64,000 nt of DNA from Kwoniella bestiolae CBS 10118 (lineage: Eukaryota; Basidiomycota; Tremellomycetes; Tremellales; Cryptococcaceae), in assembly GCF_000512585.2 (NCBI RefSeq), contig NC_089241.1, positions 1,364,001 through 1,428,000 of the forward strand, in the 5' to 3' direction. Below the pieces are notes generated by a model that searched no databases, was not told the origin of the DNA, and saw nothing but the letters and a program-made list of their open reading frames with translations. Position numbers and translations under genes: made by a program. Positions 13,191 through 25,225 of the stretch are shown piece after piece; within the stretch, counting starts at the first letter, position 1, and each line of letters opens with the position of its first letter.

Positions 13191-16100
13191 ATGTCCCTTA
13201 TACGCAAGGTCAACTCTGCTTATCCCTTCATTCCGGTAGAAACAACATTACCCTTTCCTCTTCCCTTGGTCTCTCCTTTGCGGCATGTCGACATGGAGGA
13301 GCTAGCCCTTCGTCAACCTCGCCAAAGTAGCTCACAGATAGTCAGAGCAGATTCAGATTCCGAGGAAGACGATCCCCAACTGGTCGAGGACAGTCGCAAG
13401 GCCGGAAGGAAGGAAGGTAATTCTGGTCCAGCTCAAGGGTGAGTGCGGTACGGTCGTCCTCGACATCAAGGTCTACACTAATGATTTACACAGCAAGCCG
13501 GCACTCCCATTGGACAAGATGACTGCACTCATGAAGTCGGCACATGTAAGTGGAATGAATTTCGTGCATACATATACATGTTTGCTTTGGCGATAATCTA
13601 ACTCTCATGTGAATGTCATAGTACGACAATAAAGCGACGACGGCACGCAGAAAAACAGAGCGTCATTCTTCGACGACGACCGGCAGTCCCTTCACTCCCG
13701 GTAAGAATAATTTGGATAAGAACAATCATTCTCCAACGGTCGGAAAATCTCAACATACCAAAAATGATGTTAAACTTAGTCGTCGGCCGTTAGCTGAACC
13801 ATCACATCCTTCCTCTTCCTTCACTCAGCCAACGCGCCAACAACCACAACGGATCCAGATGGGTGGGCGACAACGAATTCCTCCTCATCTCTCACACCCC
13901 CCAGAAGCCACTTCAACCCCTCGTGCTGGTCCTTCCAAGATCCATACCCGTAATACACATCATCCCGAACCACGGCATTCTCAGATGACAAAGGAGAGCA
14001 CCAGTGTGCCTATAGATCTCCTAGAAAGCGAGGAGGAAGAACCTGTAGAGCAAAGATCCAATCGAAGAACATCAAGAAGTGGATCACCGGAGAAACCCCC
14101 TTCTTCCGGCCAGCGCAGACCTAGAACATCTCCGCTACCAACTTACATTATTCCTCCTGCCCTTGGATCTTCATCTGGAAAGGGCAAAGGCAAGATGAGG
14201 AATGATGGTTATTACGGTGATCACAGCAGTCCAACTAAAGGGTTTACTTCTGTTGAACCTCTCGAACTCGGTGATGACAAGATCAGAGATCCTGAAGGGA
14301 TCTACGAGATCGACAAGAACAACCAAGATTACTTTGAGATTGTTGATAATGATCCGCCAGGTTCTCACGGACGAGAAAATCAACGACAGTCTCCAAACGA
14401 GCGGCAGATGAATCTGATCAATCAGGCAATGACCAGAGCAGGCCCGAAGAAAGGTAAAGCCGGTCACATGAGGATGAAAAATGGAGAACTTCCGGCCAAA
14501 GCCTCAGTGAGTGGTGTCAATCATTATCATATCGCCCAGAAACTCATGGTCATGTGCATCTTGCGATCAGGCACCTACGTCCAACAGAACACCTTTGAAA
14601 GACCGAATCACATCATCAGCAATTATACCTTCTTCTGGAATCGGGCAATTCTCAGGGGCGCCTGCACCTATACAGGAAGCATGGTTTTCTCCGGACCAGA
14701 CGATCATGTGCGACTCGGTGAGCCTCATAAATGGCACCCTGCAAATCATTCGCGAGATGGGAAACACCCCTCTATTCTGGGGTATACCATTGGAAACTAT
14801 TACGCGTGCCCAGGTGAGATCTTCAGATTTCCTGCAGCAGAATTGAAACTGACGATCAAGATGTGTGTTCAGATATGTGAGCATGCAGGTCATCCAATGC
14901 TTGCGCTAGACGTCTCGAGAGTGCATCCATCGCAACTGCAAGGGTTTGACCAATACATGAGCCAATGTGGTGGTTCTCGCAGCCATTGTAAGCGCACATC
15001 CTGTTGTGTTTTCTTACGACACGGATTGACAAAGTTCTATCGCCTCACAGTGCTGAATTCGAACGCTCTACCGACACTTATCCTTGTGTTCAAGAAAAAG
15101 GAAGCAGCTACAAAGTTATTGGGCGCTCTTCGTAAGAAGCTGGCTAGCGAGATCATTCCGGAGACACTGGAGTAAGCGTCTCTAATTCGAAGTGCGGTGT
15201 ATCTGAGCTGACATATGACTTAGCCCACCGGCTTGCGAGGCGCTGCGCTCCTCTTGTAATCCCCAACTCGCGGAATCATCCGACACTCGCACTCGTCTTC
15301 AGGAGAAGCGGCAAAAAGCAGCTGGCGCGCCGTCAAGGCGTCAGGAAGAAGAAGAAGTATTACGAGCTCGTCCGAAAGGCGGGAGGAAATCGTCTGCTAA
15401 GGATGAGGAGCAAGCGCGTCCTCCCAAGAGTGCTAATAAGGACAAACAAGTTGATGACCCAAACCAAATGAAACTTCCTTTGTAAGTGAGGCGAAAATGA
15501 TGTGTGAAATGCTGATTCATCTTTTCCACAGTCAACCCGCGCCTAAACCTGCCGTGCGTCGGAGTATGCGAAAGTCTGGAGGCACTGTGCACAACGTAGA
15601 TGGATCGGATTCTGAGCATTCAGAGGTCGCTACCAAGACCAAAGCTGTCAAACCCTTACAGTTTGTTGGGGATCGTTATGAACTGTAGGTGTCACTTGTG
15701 CTATCAGGATGTATGGTATCTGATCTATTCATTCGCTAGGTTGTTCCCTTTCCCACTTACCGGTCGAGCAGATGTCAATATTACCATCGGCGATGCTCAG
15801 CGTATAGAAACCAAAGAGTTCCTCAATGATACTCTATTGGAGTTTGGACTGAGGTCAGTATTCGTCATCAGCAGATGCCGAATGAGACGGGACTGACAGT
15901 ATTCTTAGACACGTACTGGCACAATTGCCTAAGGAAAAGAGCGACGAAGTTCATCTCTTCAACTCGTTCTTCTATGAACGACTGTCGGATCCGGCCAAAA
16001 AGTGCGTACCCTCGTGATCAAAGATGGAGTCGGAGTAGACTTTACTGACCTTTTCCTGCAGATCTAAAAAAGGTGAAACTTTCTGGCCAGGTTATGAGTC

Positions 16101-18720
16101 CGTCAAGAAATGGAGTAAAGGGAAAGATATCTTTGGGAAGAAATTCGTGGTGATACCAATTAATGAAAAGTGAGCTTCGTTGACTCCTGTCGTCAGAAAC
16201 ACGTGAGCTAACAGAATGCTACAGCTATCATTGGTTTTTAGCTGTCATTATCAATCCTAGCGGTATCCTTCGACCTAAACCATCCGAAGACGGCTCAATC
16301 TCCCCTACGCACCGCCCAGAATTTCGCACCGCCGCAAGCGAGTACGATGGTGAAGATGCAGCAAAGGTCGATGCTGAGCTGGCAACTAACAGCAACAATG
16401 CAGCTGTGACTGATTCGGATCTGGATGATCTTAACAGCGATGATGAAGATAAGCGGTCTCGCGAACCTACCCCTCAAACGAGGAAGCCATTATCCGCTAG
16501 ACCGACCGGTCGATCAAATGACACGGACGTGGAGATGTATCAAGATGATGATAATGACGTCTCGAGAGCCTCAATTGATCCGTTAGATTGTATTGGCCCT
16601 GATGAGGGAAGCCCGGTAGTCGATAAGCCAGACTTCAAGGTGAATCAGGTGTCCCATGGTGTCGAAAACATGGAGATCAATTCCGAAGATGGCAACGAAG
16701 GAGTGGACTTTGTCGGAAGCGGTGCCGCGATAATGACGCCTACCATGTTAGCTGTACAACAGCAAAACCATCAAATTCGAAACCCATCGCAAGAACCTCC
16801 TGCTGCTGCCGAAAATCTGTCCAGGAAAAGACAGATCCAACCTGATGCTCGGATCATTGGTAGCGAAGAGTAAGTTACACCCGCTCATTTCAGAAGAAGA
16901 GAGGAGGGTTGATAGCTTGTTTCGTAGCACCTGGATTCTGACGTTCGATTCGCTGGGTGGACCTCATCGAGCCCACGGCAGTCAAATCAACATGTGGCTC
17001 AAATATGAGGCGATGGATAAGAAAGGTGTAGATTACGAGACTACCGATGCTATATACTGGGAAGCAAAGGTACGTTACGGTCGATCTACATTGACGTTCG
17101 TAGGGAAGTGACTGATATAAGAAAACAGGTACCTCAACAAGGTAATTTTCATGACTGTGGTTTATATGTTGTGCATTATGCCAAGCAGTTGTTGGAGAAT
17201 CCGGAAGAGGTATTGGAATTTGTTCAGGTATGTTCCTGATACCCTACGCGACCATGCTCTTATACTAATGTTTGACGGATATGCAGCGACGAGCACCTTT
17301 CTCAAACACACCAGGACGTCAAGCATGGCTCGAAGACAAGAACAAAGCGTGGAAGGATGAAGAGACCAAAGACCTCAGATCGACGTGGGCAGGGATGCTC
17401 GGTAGTCTGGCTGAACAATACAGGTTGGTAAAGAAATCTCAAATCTCCGAACAGCCTAAAGAAGATCAACCTGAGAATGCAGATCAAAATATGCAAGTCG
17501 ATCAGGATATTGGCAATACCTCGCAAGCTGATTCGGTCACCGCCATTGGAGCTTCACAATTCCCTACGACCTCTGCAACCGCACCCGAAGATTTGATACC
17601 CGGTGCTTGGCCTACGCCCTTTGAGCCGGATCTTCCAACCGAAGGTAAGGACAGCCAAAGTCTCTCACCGCCACCACCATTGACAAGAAGTACTTCAAAG
17701 TCTGGACCTTCTTGGAGAACATCAACACTCTCTCCACCTGTTACCTCAAAAAGCCCTTCAGCCGATGTCCACCCTCAACTACGTGACAACGCCATTGGAC
17801 CGTCTGTTTCCCCTCCAAAAGACAGCCCGAATTCGATACCAGTTCGAAATTTCACCAACCATCCAAGCAAAAGCCACAACAAGACTACTCCTGGAAGAAG
17901 CTCGATACAACCTGGAATAGTCTCAAGCAGGAGAGACCAATATGAACTTGGTTCTCCGCCAATCGGCGTTTCCACGGGACATGTTGATCCTAGGGAAGGG
18001 AATAGGGAATCCGAAGGACTAAGTGATTTACGACCCTATAATCCTCGACCAGAGAACCTGGAAGATAGCTCTCTCACATCTAACGCTTCGACTTCAGTGT
18101 ACGCTTTGGGTTCAGCAGTATCCGAATCCGAGGAGAATGGTAGTTCCATGTCCAGGGCGCAGGATCAAGCGATGAATCCCGCCGGTACGAGTAACAGCCC
18201 ATTCTCCAATCTCGGCAAGGGGGCACCAGGAACTAGGAACTCCAATTCGGCTTCTACCTCTGTTCATCCAACTCGACCTCAGGAGAAGTCTCCGGTCACC
18301 GAATCACCTACGAGAACCGGACGGAATCGAAGTTCCAGTGCGATCAATATGGAGTCAGACGATGAGGAAGAGGAAGAGAAGAATATTTTTGTGTCGTCCA
18401 TGGCGGAATCTACTAGATCACAAGTCCACAATCAACAACAGGCCTCTTCCAATCTATCGAGTCCTTCGTCGGAAGAGACAGAACAGGTCGAAGATCGTTC
18501 TCTACCTTCTACGAAGCAACCTATGCCGACCCCAAAGAAGATCACTTACGCCTCGAAAGATAGAGGTGCTCAGAAACGGACTCGGTCGGAATCCAATCAT
18601 GCGAATGGTGGTGGTTTGACCAAGAGGAATAAGAGAGAAGAGACTCAGATGCAAGGAGATGAAGTTAGTCCTGGTCCTGGTCAGACATGGGATCAGGCTA
18701 TCACTATTGATTCTGATTAG
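13191..18720 (+). CDS. ULP2: Large Ulp2/SENP6-7-type SUMO protease (C48 peptidase)
   Basis: Cysteine protease that removes SUMO, probably from poly-SUMO chains in the nucleus. About 1,600 residues in roughly a dozen exons. The N-terminal part is a long Ser/Pro/Arg-rich disordered region, then a folded segment around 14500-15170. The peptidase domain starts at TKEFLNDTLLEFGLR, with HLFNSFFYERL, GKKFVVIPINEN and the catalytic His in YHWFLAVI. The catalytic Asp is in TFDSLGG and the nucleophile Cys in FHDCGLYVVHYA, so the triad is complete. An acidic insert of about 215 residues separates His from Asp, as in SENP6/7 and unlike Ulp1. After the domain comes about 480 residues of Ser/Pro/Gln-rich tail ending ITIDSD, which could bind SUMO. 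One in-frame stretch near 14989-15039 has splice-like ends and may be an intron. Confidence 0.9.
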
Positions 18721-19005
18721 GATGGGAAATGTGAGCCTGAATGTGGATTATGGTCATGATTCTTTTGTATTCGATTAGCATTCTTCGACGAAGTATCTTT
18801 TTCCAATGGTTAATGGTCGAGCAATTAACGTGTCGCGATGATTACGAGTGAAATGATGAGTAGTGATTATACATGTAATGCATGATGATTCATGTTCTCA
18901 CCCTTTGTCTGAATCAATCCGTACGAGATAGAAGTACAACATACAATCGGACCACAGGTCAAATAGTGATGAAAGTGGTTTTGTTGGCTATGGCATCTGA
19001 GATGC
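18721..19005. other. Convergent 3' flank
   Basis: Gap between the 3' ends of the SUMO protease and the Cid2-like gene. AT-rich, with repeated GATGATT-like words; no gene recognised. Confidence 0.5.
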
Positions 19006-19907
19006 TCATATGGTTATATCTGGTCCTCTACCTTTCTTGCCGTGGTCTGCTAGATCCCACCATTGTTTGCTTGTTTGATCGGTTGGAGGGGGTTGGTAGA
19101 ATGGACAACGCGATTTGAATGCTGCGGGTGGCGACGATTCAGTTGTTAGCTTCAGGTCAACTTCTCATGGAACGCTATGATTGATTTGAGAGATAAAATG
19201 GGGAAACTAACCATCCAATGTCCGTTTACGTATGATCGCTTCTATACTCTCCTCACTCTCTAGCTGATCTGCCTGATCCACGAAAATACAAAATCAGCCT
19301 TGTCCACCCTCGAGTGCTAACAAGCTTGAGGTATAACTTACCAATACCTCTTCCTCCCTTATTCCCCTCTCCCACCTTGGCGTGGTGGTACTGGGATCCT
19401 GATCGACTTGGATCTTGTTGTTCACGCTTTCTTTGACTGTTGATGAGCAGTATGTTAAGAGTGTTTGACGATGGGCCCAACCGGCTACCAATCATTTCGT
19501 TTTGTCAACCATCAAGCTGAGATCAGATTTGCCAGTCACTCTGACTCACCCATGATCTCGCTCCATATCTTTGTGCACATCCCCTCCGATCCCTTCATAT
19601 GCTCTACACCCAGTCGATCTTGATCTCTCAGCTGAGCTTGCGCTCTATTTAGGCGGATTATAATCTGATCGTCCAGTTTACGATATTGTCGGACGATGTC
19701 TACATCATGCTTTCGTGTTAGCCTAGTCTAATTTACTATGATCAGTAGAAGTGACCTGATCCATTCGACAGATTGAGGGGAAAATGACCCACCTCGAAAG
19801 ACTGATAGGTTGAAGCATGTCTCGGCATTTACAGTCACCTGTTTCGGTGGCGGCGAGGGAAATGAGTCGGTGTATGCTGAAGCTGTTCCGAATGGTGGTG
19901 CTGGCAT
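19006..19907 (-). CDS. Cid2/MIX23 family protein
   Basis: Belongs to the caffeine-induced death protein 2 family (Pfam family of S. pombe Cid2), which includes the mitochondrial intermembrane-space protein MIX23/CCDC58. Start at 19907 gives MPAPPFGTASAYTDSFPSPP. The hallmark segment is split by the first intron: TCFNLSVF then RDIVRQYRKLDDQIIIRLNR, followed by AQLRDQDR. Later exons read AGWAHRQTLLTYCSSTVKES, RWERGIREEEVL, ADQLESEESIEAII and AFKSRCPFYQPP. The Cys residues in TCFN, MCTK, TYCS and SRCP resemble those used for oxidative import in MIX23, which is an inference. Ends at TGA (complement of 19006-19008). Five exons. Confidence is high for family and low for cellular role. Confidence 0.82.
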
Positions 19908-21182
19908 GTTGATGAGTTGGTCTACCTGTATATCACAATTATCGTAGTCAAGTCATGGATAGCAAATGAATCTTTGGTGTACATCTCGATCTCATCTATT
20001 AACTCAGCTGTTCGTCGTCAGCGAACACTTCCGAGATGAGATGATGGGATGTGGTCTGCCTCCACCCTGCCGGTTCAATGAGCAATTGCGGAAAATGCCA
20101 CACTCGGGTTATACCGGCAATACCGTTATCTCTGGTCCACTGCAACCGAGTCAACAGTGAATTTTGGATTAATTTTGGAATGGATAAATACATTCATCTG
20201 TGTCTTTCTTCTTCTTCTTCTCTTCTTTCTCTCTCCTTCTTCATCGATAGAACAAAGATATTTAGAACAGGTCATAGGTGAGTATATCTGCTTCCTACAT
20301 GCTATCGCACCCTATCACCTTTGTACTCCCCCTCTCTCCTACCCCACCTCGACGTGATGACCTTCTATTCTCTCCCCGTCTAATCGACCATGGCGAACGA
20401 GTTAGGACCCTCCTTCGCGGGAGTGTGTCTGGATCCCCTTCTTCCTTGTTTACATCGAAGACGGGCTATTGGCGCTTGCCAGCGCTTTTGTCTGATCACA
20501 TTACTATCACCATTATCATTCTACGAAATTTTCAGATGACGGAAATGGCTCGTGCTGACGTTGTTTGACTTCTTGTCGAAAACAGATACCGTTCTTTTCC
20601 TCTCATTTCTGTATCTCTGTGAGTAACACTCTTCATACAGTCTTCACGTTCTTACACCTTCCATTTCCCACCCCTCCCATCTATACTCTATGATGAAATG
20701 TTTTTTAAAACCATACGCAGTTTCCACTGAACGCGTCCTCCTTTCGCGGGGAGTTTGTCCTTCTTCCTTCCATCTCCTTCTACTTCCATAACTGAGTTGT
20801 AGTTCCTCTTCGTTCCGAGTTGAACCTCTCGTTGAGCGTTGTGGGAATTCCTCGACCTTGGGCTCGCTCATATACACCATATTTCGAACATCCTTCGGGA
20901 CTACTAGAATGTTGGTCTTGGGTTGAGCAGTCGGTAGATTGAGATTGGAGGGATTAGGCGATGCTAAATTGAAGTTTTTTCTTCCTTGGATGTCTGATTC
21001 TTTGCTCTTGTCCACCGTATATCATGTCATCACATCATAAGATTACTCTCGCTGACATTCTATCGTTCTTCCTCTTTCCTACCCACCTCGATCTCTCGGC
21101 ATGGCATTAAACGTTGCTTGATTTACTGTTTATCTACTTTTGTGTTTGTACATGATATGCAGCTTTATTACTATAAATCAAA
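19908..21182. other. Long gene-free interval upstream of ARG1
   Basis: 1,275 bp between the Cid2-like start and the ARG1 start, so it holds both promoters. There is a pyrimidine tract at about 20203-20242 (CTT repeats) and more CT-rich sequence to 21100, typical of basidiomycete promoters and leaders. ORFs on either strand here are short and follow the CT/GA composition; none looks coding. I did not find a TGACTCA (Gcn4-type) site inside the interval. Confidence 0.5.
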
Positions 21183-22847
21183 ATGGTAGCTTCCGGTGAA
21201 AAGAAGGGCAAGGTCATCCTTGCCTACTCTGGTGGTCTTGGTGAGTCACCCTCTCACCTTGCCCACCCAGTATAAGTTGCAGAGCCAGTTGCTCACGTTG
21301 TTTCGTTTGCACGTCCACTATAGACACTTCATGTATCCTCCTCTGGCTCATTGAGCAAGGTTACGAAGTTGTCGCCTACATGGCCGATGTTGGTCAAGAA
21401 GAGGTAAGCGAGGTCTCGGTTACGTGAAAGGTTTTTCTTGAGAGTGATTCTGATAAATGGTCATGGGATAGGACTTCGAAGCTGCTCGAGCTAAGGCTCT
21501 CAAGTGCGGTGCTGTTGGCTTCCACCTTGCTGACTTGAAGCGAGAATTCGTTGAGGAGCTCATCTACCGTAAGTTGTATACATCTTGGAATCTCATATCA
21601 AAGCTTATCGCCGTATTTACTAGCTGCCGTTCAATGTAACGCCATCTACGAGAACGTCTATCTCCTCGGTACCTCCCTCGCTCGACCAGTCATTGCCCGA
21701 GGTATGATCGAAGCCGCCGTCAAGGAAGGATGTGACTACGTCTCTCACGGTTGTACCGGTAAGGGTAACGACCAAGTCCGATTCGAACTTGCCTTTTACG
21801 GTCTCGCTCCCAACATCAAGGTTATTGCTCCTTGGCGATTACCTGGTAAGCTATTGTTTGTTCGTTTTTGACTGCTGTTAGCTGACGTTCTTGCAGAATT
21901 CTACGAGCGATTTGCCGGTCGATCAGCTCTTCTCGAATACGCTGCCAAGAACGGCATCCCAGTTACCCAAACTGCCGCCAAGCCATGGTCTACTGGTGAG
22001 CTGTTCGCCAAGTTGATTAAGGGAGAATGAAAGCTGACACGGAATCCTCATAATCAGACGAGAACCTCTTCCACATCTCCTACGAAGCTGGTATCCTCGA
22101 AGACCCCAACCAAACTCCTCCCGATGACATGTGGAAACTCACCACCTCTCCTCAAAAAGCTCCTGAAACCCCTGAGCAAGTCCACATTGAATTCTCCAAA
22201 GGTCTTCCAGTGAAGGTCACCTTCCCCGCCGACAAGAAGGAAGTCACCGACGCCGTTGACATCTTCCTCACCCTTAACGCCCTTGCCAGACGACACGGTG
22301 TAGGACGAATCGATATCGTTGAGAACCGATTCATCGGTGTCAAATCTCGAGGATGTTACGAGTCTCCCGCCGCTACCATTCTCCGAGTCGCTCACATGGA
22401 TCTCGAAGGTTTGACCTTGGACAGAAACGTCCGAGCCTTGCGAGATCAATTCATCACCACTCAACTCTCTCAAATCCTTTACAACGGTTTCTTCTTCTCC
22501 CCCGAACGAGAGTTCGTCACTGCTGCTATCCCCGCTTCGCAGAAGACTGTCAACGGTTTGGTCCGATTGAAGTTGTACAAGGGTAACGTGATTGTTGAGG
22601 GACGAGATGCCGATGAGGGTCTCTACGATGCCAAGTTCTCCTCCATGGACGAAATGGGCGGTTTCGAACCTACCGCTACCTCCGGATTCATCGAGATCTC
22701 CAGTATTCGAATCAAAGCTTGGGGACGACAAAAGTGAGTTTGATGTGGGAGGTTCAATTGGGTATCGTGCTGATGGCTTCGCTCTTTCCTAGCGTTAAAC
22801 GAGGACAAGGTGGTGTGTCTCCTAAAGACGTATACCACCGAGAGTAA
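21183..22847 (+). CDS. ARG1: Argininosuccinate synthase
   Basis: Joins citrulline and aspartate using ATP to make argininosuccinate, the penultimate step of arginine synthesis, in the cytosol. Start ATG 21183 gives MVASGEKKGKVILAYSGGL and splices to DTSCILLWLIEQGYEVVAYM, the ATP-binding PP-loop (SGGLDTS). Further motifs: ADVGQEE, VSHGCTGKGNDQVRFEL, IAPWRLPEFYERF, ENLFHISYEAG and NRFIGVKSRGCYESPAATIL. The last exon gives VKRGQGGVSPKDVYHRE. Coding sequence is strongly biased to C-ending codons and CGA for Arg, consistent with high expression. The 3' flank is part of a tandem duplication (22892-24003). The gene itself is intact. Confidence 0.97.
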
Positions 22848-22891
22848 AGTCTTCAAGACCTTGCTCGGTGTTAAAAGCAGATAGATGGGTT

Positions 22892-23188
22892 GAAGGATAG
22901 GATAGAATCATTTTAATGAAGTAAGGTGGAATGAAGTTTTGATATTTAGTTGTTTGGGTTTTCTCTTTGATAATTGTATATAGACGTTGGGTCGTCAATC
23001 ATGCATAGAAATATAGTATACATGTAGGGTTCGGTGTGAAGTACAACAAAACTGACTGGAGTAACGACTGGTGTCGAATATCTACTATCACTCCGTATAT
23101 GTGAAGAGGTGTCTACTTGTACGTCCTCTCTGTCATGGGATTATATACACCCATTTCTATCTGGGTATCACGATGCAAATGGTGTCTC
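22892..23188. repeat. Tandem duplication, left copy (identical part)
   Basis: 297 bp that reappear base for base at 23341-23637, an offset of 449 bp. It begins 45 bp after the ARG1 stop codon and covers what should be the ARG1 3' UTR and terminator region. Confidence 0.95.
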
Positions 23189-23340
23189 GCAGATAATGAC
23201 CTCCCAATCGTCCCCTTCCACCCCACTTCGATGACTGCATTTCCCTGCTCAACCTACTTCGATTCAGGTCCAACGCAGCATCTATCAAAGTGGGATCTTT
23301 AATGAAGTAAGGTAAAAGGGCAGATTATGGATTGTCTTGA
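23189..23340. pseudogene. Shrunken copy of the methyltransferase 3' end
   Basis: The sequence after the identical repeat matches 23638-23863 only with deletions: parts are missing (for example the segment between CTACTTCGATTCA and GGTCCAACGCAGC), and two poly-C runs are one base shorter. It corresponds to the antisense of the C-terminal codons of the methyltransferase at 23688-24587 and cannot encode that end in frame. After about 23299 it joins filler and then GATTGTCTTGAGA, which also occurs at 23991-24003 inside the intact gene, suggesting the original duplicated unit was about 1.1 kb. Confidence 0.75.
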
Positions 23341-23637
23341 GAAGGATAGGATAGAATCATTTTAATGAAGTAAGGTGGAATGAAGTTTTGATATTTAGTT
23401 GTTTGGGTTTTCTCTTTGATAATTGTATATAGACGTTGGGTCGTCAATCATGCATAGAAATATAGTATACATGTAGGGTTCGGTGTGAAGTACAACAAAA
23501 CTGACTGGAGTAACGACTGGTGTCGAATATCTACTATCACTCCGTATATGTGAAGAGGTGTCTACTTGTACGTCCTCTCTGTCATGGGATTATATACACC
23601 CATTTCTATCTGGGTATCACGATGCAAATGGTGTCTC
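23341..23637. repeat. Tandem duplication, right copy (identical part)
   Basis: Identical to 22892-23188. This copy runs without interruption into the intact 3' end of the methyltransferase gene, so it is likely the ancestral arrangement on the right side. Confidence 0.95.
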
Positions 23638-23687
23638 CGACCCGCAGACGCATGATGCGATGCTCTATGATAATCTACAACCAAATA

Positions 23688-24587
23688 TCATCCCCTCCAA
23701 CGACATTTCCAAACTTCCACCCCCTCCCAATCGTCCCCCTTCCACCCCCACTTCGATGACTGCATTTCCCTGCTCAACCTACTTCGATTCACTTTTTTCA
23801 GCTCGAACCCCATTTCCCTGCCCAGGTCCAACGCAGCATCTATCAAAGTGGGATCTCGTCTCTCCAAAGAGATATATATGATGGGTGGTTTGTTGCTAGT
23901 GGGGGTGAGGCGAGAGATGTAGAGAAGGGTCTTCCATAGTGGGAATGTTAGGGTGGGGGAATAGAAGGTATCTGACATTATTATCATATCGATTGTCTTG
24001 AGATAATCAAGTTCGGAGGGAACGTCCATCCCCATTCCTATTTCTTGATCGTTGTTCCGTAGCTGTATCTGAATCTGGGAATTATCGTACAGACTGGCGA
24101 TATTCATCCAATCCAATTCTTCAACATATACGTCCCCCTCCTCTAGGTTTAACCCACTGTTCCGTAAGACCCTAAGATTATTCTCAATGTTGGGTCTCAG
24201 CACCCCACTGAGGACAGGCTCAATATCGGTGCTTATCACTTTATACCCCAATGCAAGGATGTTTAGGGAATTATACCCCGTACCGCTTCCCAACTCCAAT
24301 ACGACCTTCTTCTTCCCCTTTCCCTTCCCCTTCTCATCCTCTCCCGTGCTGGATTTTGGCTTAGTGTTGGAAGACGAGCTCGAACCAAATACCGAGGAGA
24401 GATATAGCGACAAAATCTGAGAGGATAACCACAATGTCGTTCCGGTCGTTCCTGTGCCCTCTCCATTGGATGTCGAGGAGATTTGCCGTAGGTTGAGGGT
24501 GAGGTCTGAATGCGGCGGTGGGAGGGGGTGGAGGAGGTTGGAGAGGTGTTTGGTTCGAGAGGCGGGGAGGGGTCTGTCTGATGTCAT
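23688..24587 (-). CDS. Putative protein-lysine methyltransferase (METTL21/EFM-type, family 16)
   Basis: Single-exon seven-beta-strand SAM-dependent methyltransferase of 299 residues. Motif I is VVLELGSGTGYNSLNILALG, followed by the acidic loop VISTDIEPVLSGVLRPNIENN; post-motif II is TIDMIIMSDTFYSPTLTFP, corresponding to the D-x-x-Y position of family-16 lysine methyltransferases, and IIYISLERRDPTL follows. Family 16 enzymes modify elongation factors and chaperones; which substrate this one uses cannot be read from sequence, and Nnt1-like or Rrg1-like relatives remain possible. A low-complexity insert (SSSSSNTKPK to KGKGKGKK) sits before motif I. Its last 60 or so codons lie within the tandem duplication. 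Confidence 0.82.
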   Translation of the reverse strand: MTSDRPLPASRTKHLSNLLHPLPPPHSDLTLNLRQISSTSNGEGTGTTGTTLWLSSQILSLYLSSVFGSSSSSNTKPKSSTGEDEKGKGKGKKKVVLELGSGTGYNSLNILALGYKVISTDIEPVLSGVLRPNIENNLRVLRNSGLNLEEGDVYVEELDWMNIASLYDNSQIQIQLRNNDQEIGMGMDVPSELDYLKTIDMIIMSDTFYSPTLTFPLWKTLLYISRLTPTSNKPPIIYISLERRDPTLIDAALDLGREMGFELKKVNRSRLSREMQSSKWGWKGDDWEGVEVWKCRWRG

Positions 24588-25225
24588 ATCATCGGTAGAG
24601 TGAGGTTTCGTTCTTGATTTGTGGGAAGGGGTACTGGTATGTTGATGGTGTTGGGATGAGTCGAATAATGGAAAGAAGTTTCTATACAGTCGAGATGTAA
24701 AAGTTAAGTTGAGATATTGCGATACAGCAAGTTATGCAAAAAGACGAGGTGAAATGAAATCATTCACGCTTTCGTGCAACTCACGAATTCTTCAGCAAAT
24801 AATTGTACAAGTGTATCGCATATGACTGCATAGATAGATAGATAGTATTGACTGACTACTCCATTTCCCTCAATCTATAATACATAATACCATATACATA
24901 CTCCAGCAAGAACGCAAGAACGCAAGCGAAACTTCCTATAGTTACTGTCCAAGATGTGTGATAATAATACTCATAACCAAAACCATCTATTCAACAATAA
25001 GATCCCAAAAGACACACAAAGGATGTACAATGTAATTGCCATCTCTCATCTTCCTTCTTCCTTCTCTTCTCATATGGTCAAATCACCTTACGCCAGGAAC
25101 GAAGAGGTCAGACCAATCCGACTTTCTAGTCGCCTATGATGTCTTCACTTATTCACGTTCAAGTCAAACACGAGACGATGGTGAGACATACCACAAACTA
25201 TCACCAAGACTCATAGACTTCACTT
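24588..25225. other. Intergenic, methyltransferase promoter
   Basis: 638 bp upstream of the methyltransferase and downstream of the coiled-coil gene. Contains a GATA-type run (TAGATAGATAGATAG near 24832-24846) and a CAAGAACG repeat near 24907-24925; no gene seen. Confidence 0.45.

Noticed and set aside
20644..21015. 123-codon minus-strand ORF upstream of ARG1
   Set aside because: It mirrors the CT-rich leader on the plus strand; its composition follows that bias and no splice-consistent extension or family motif was found.
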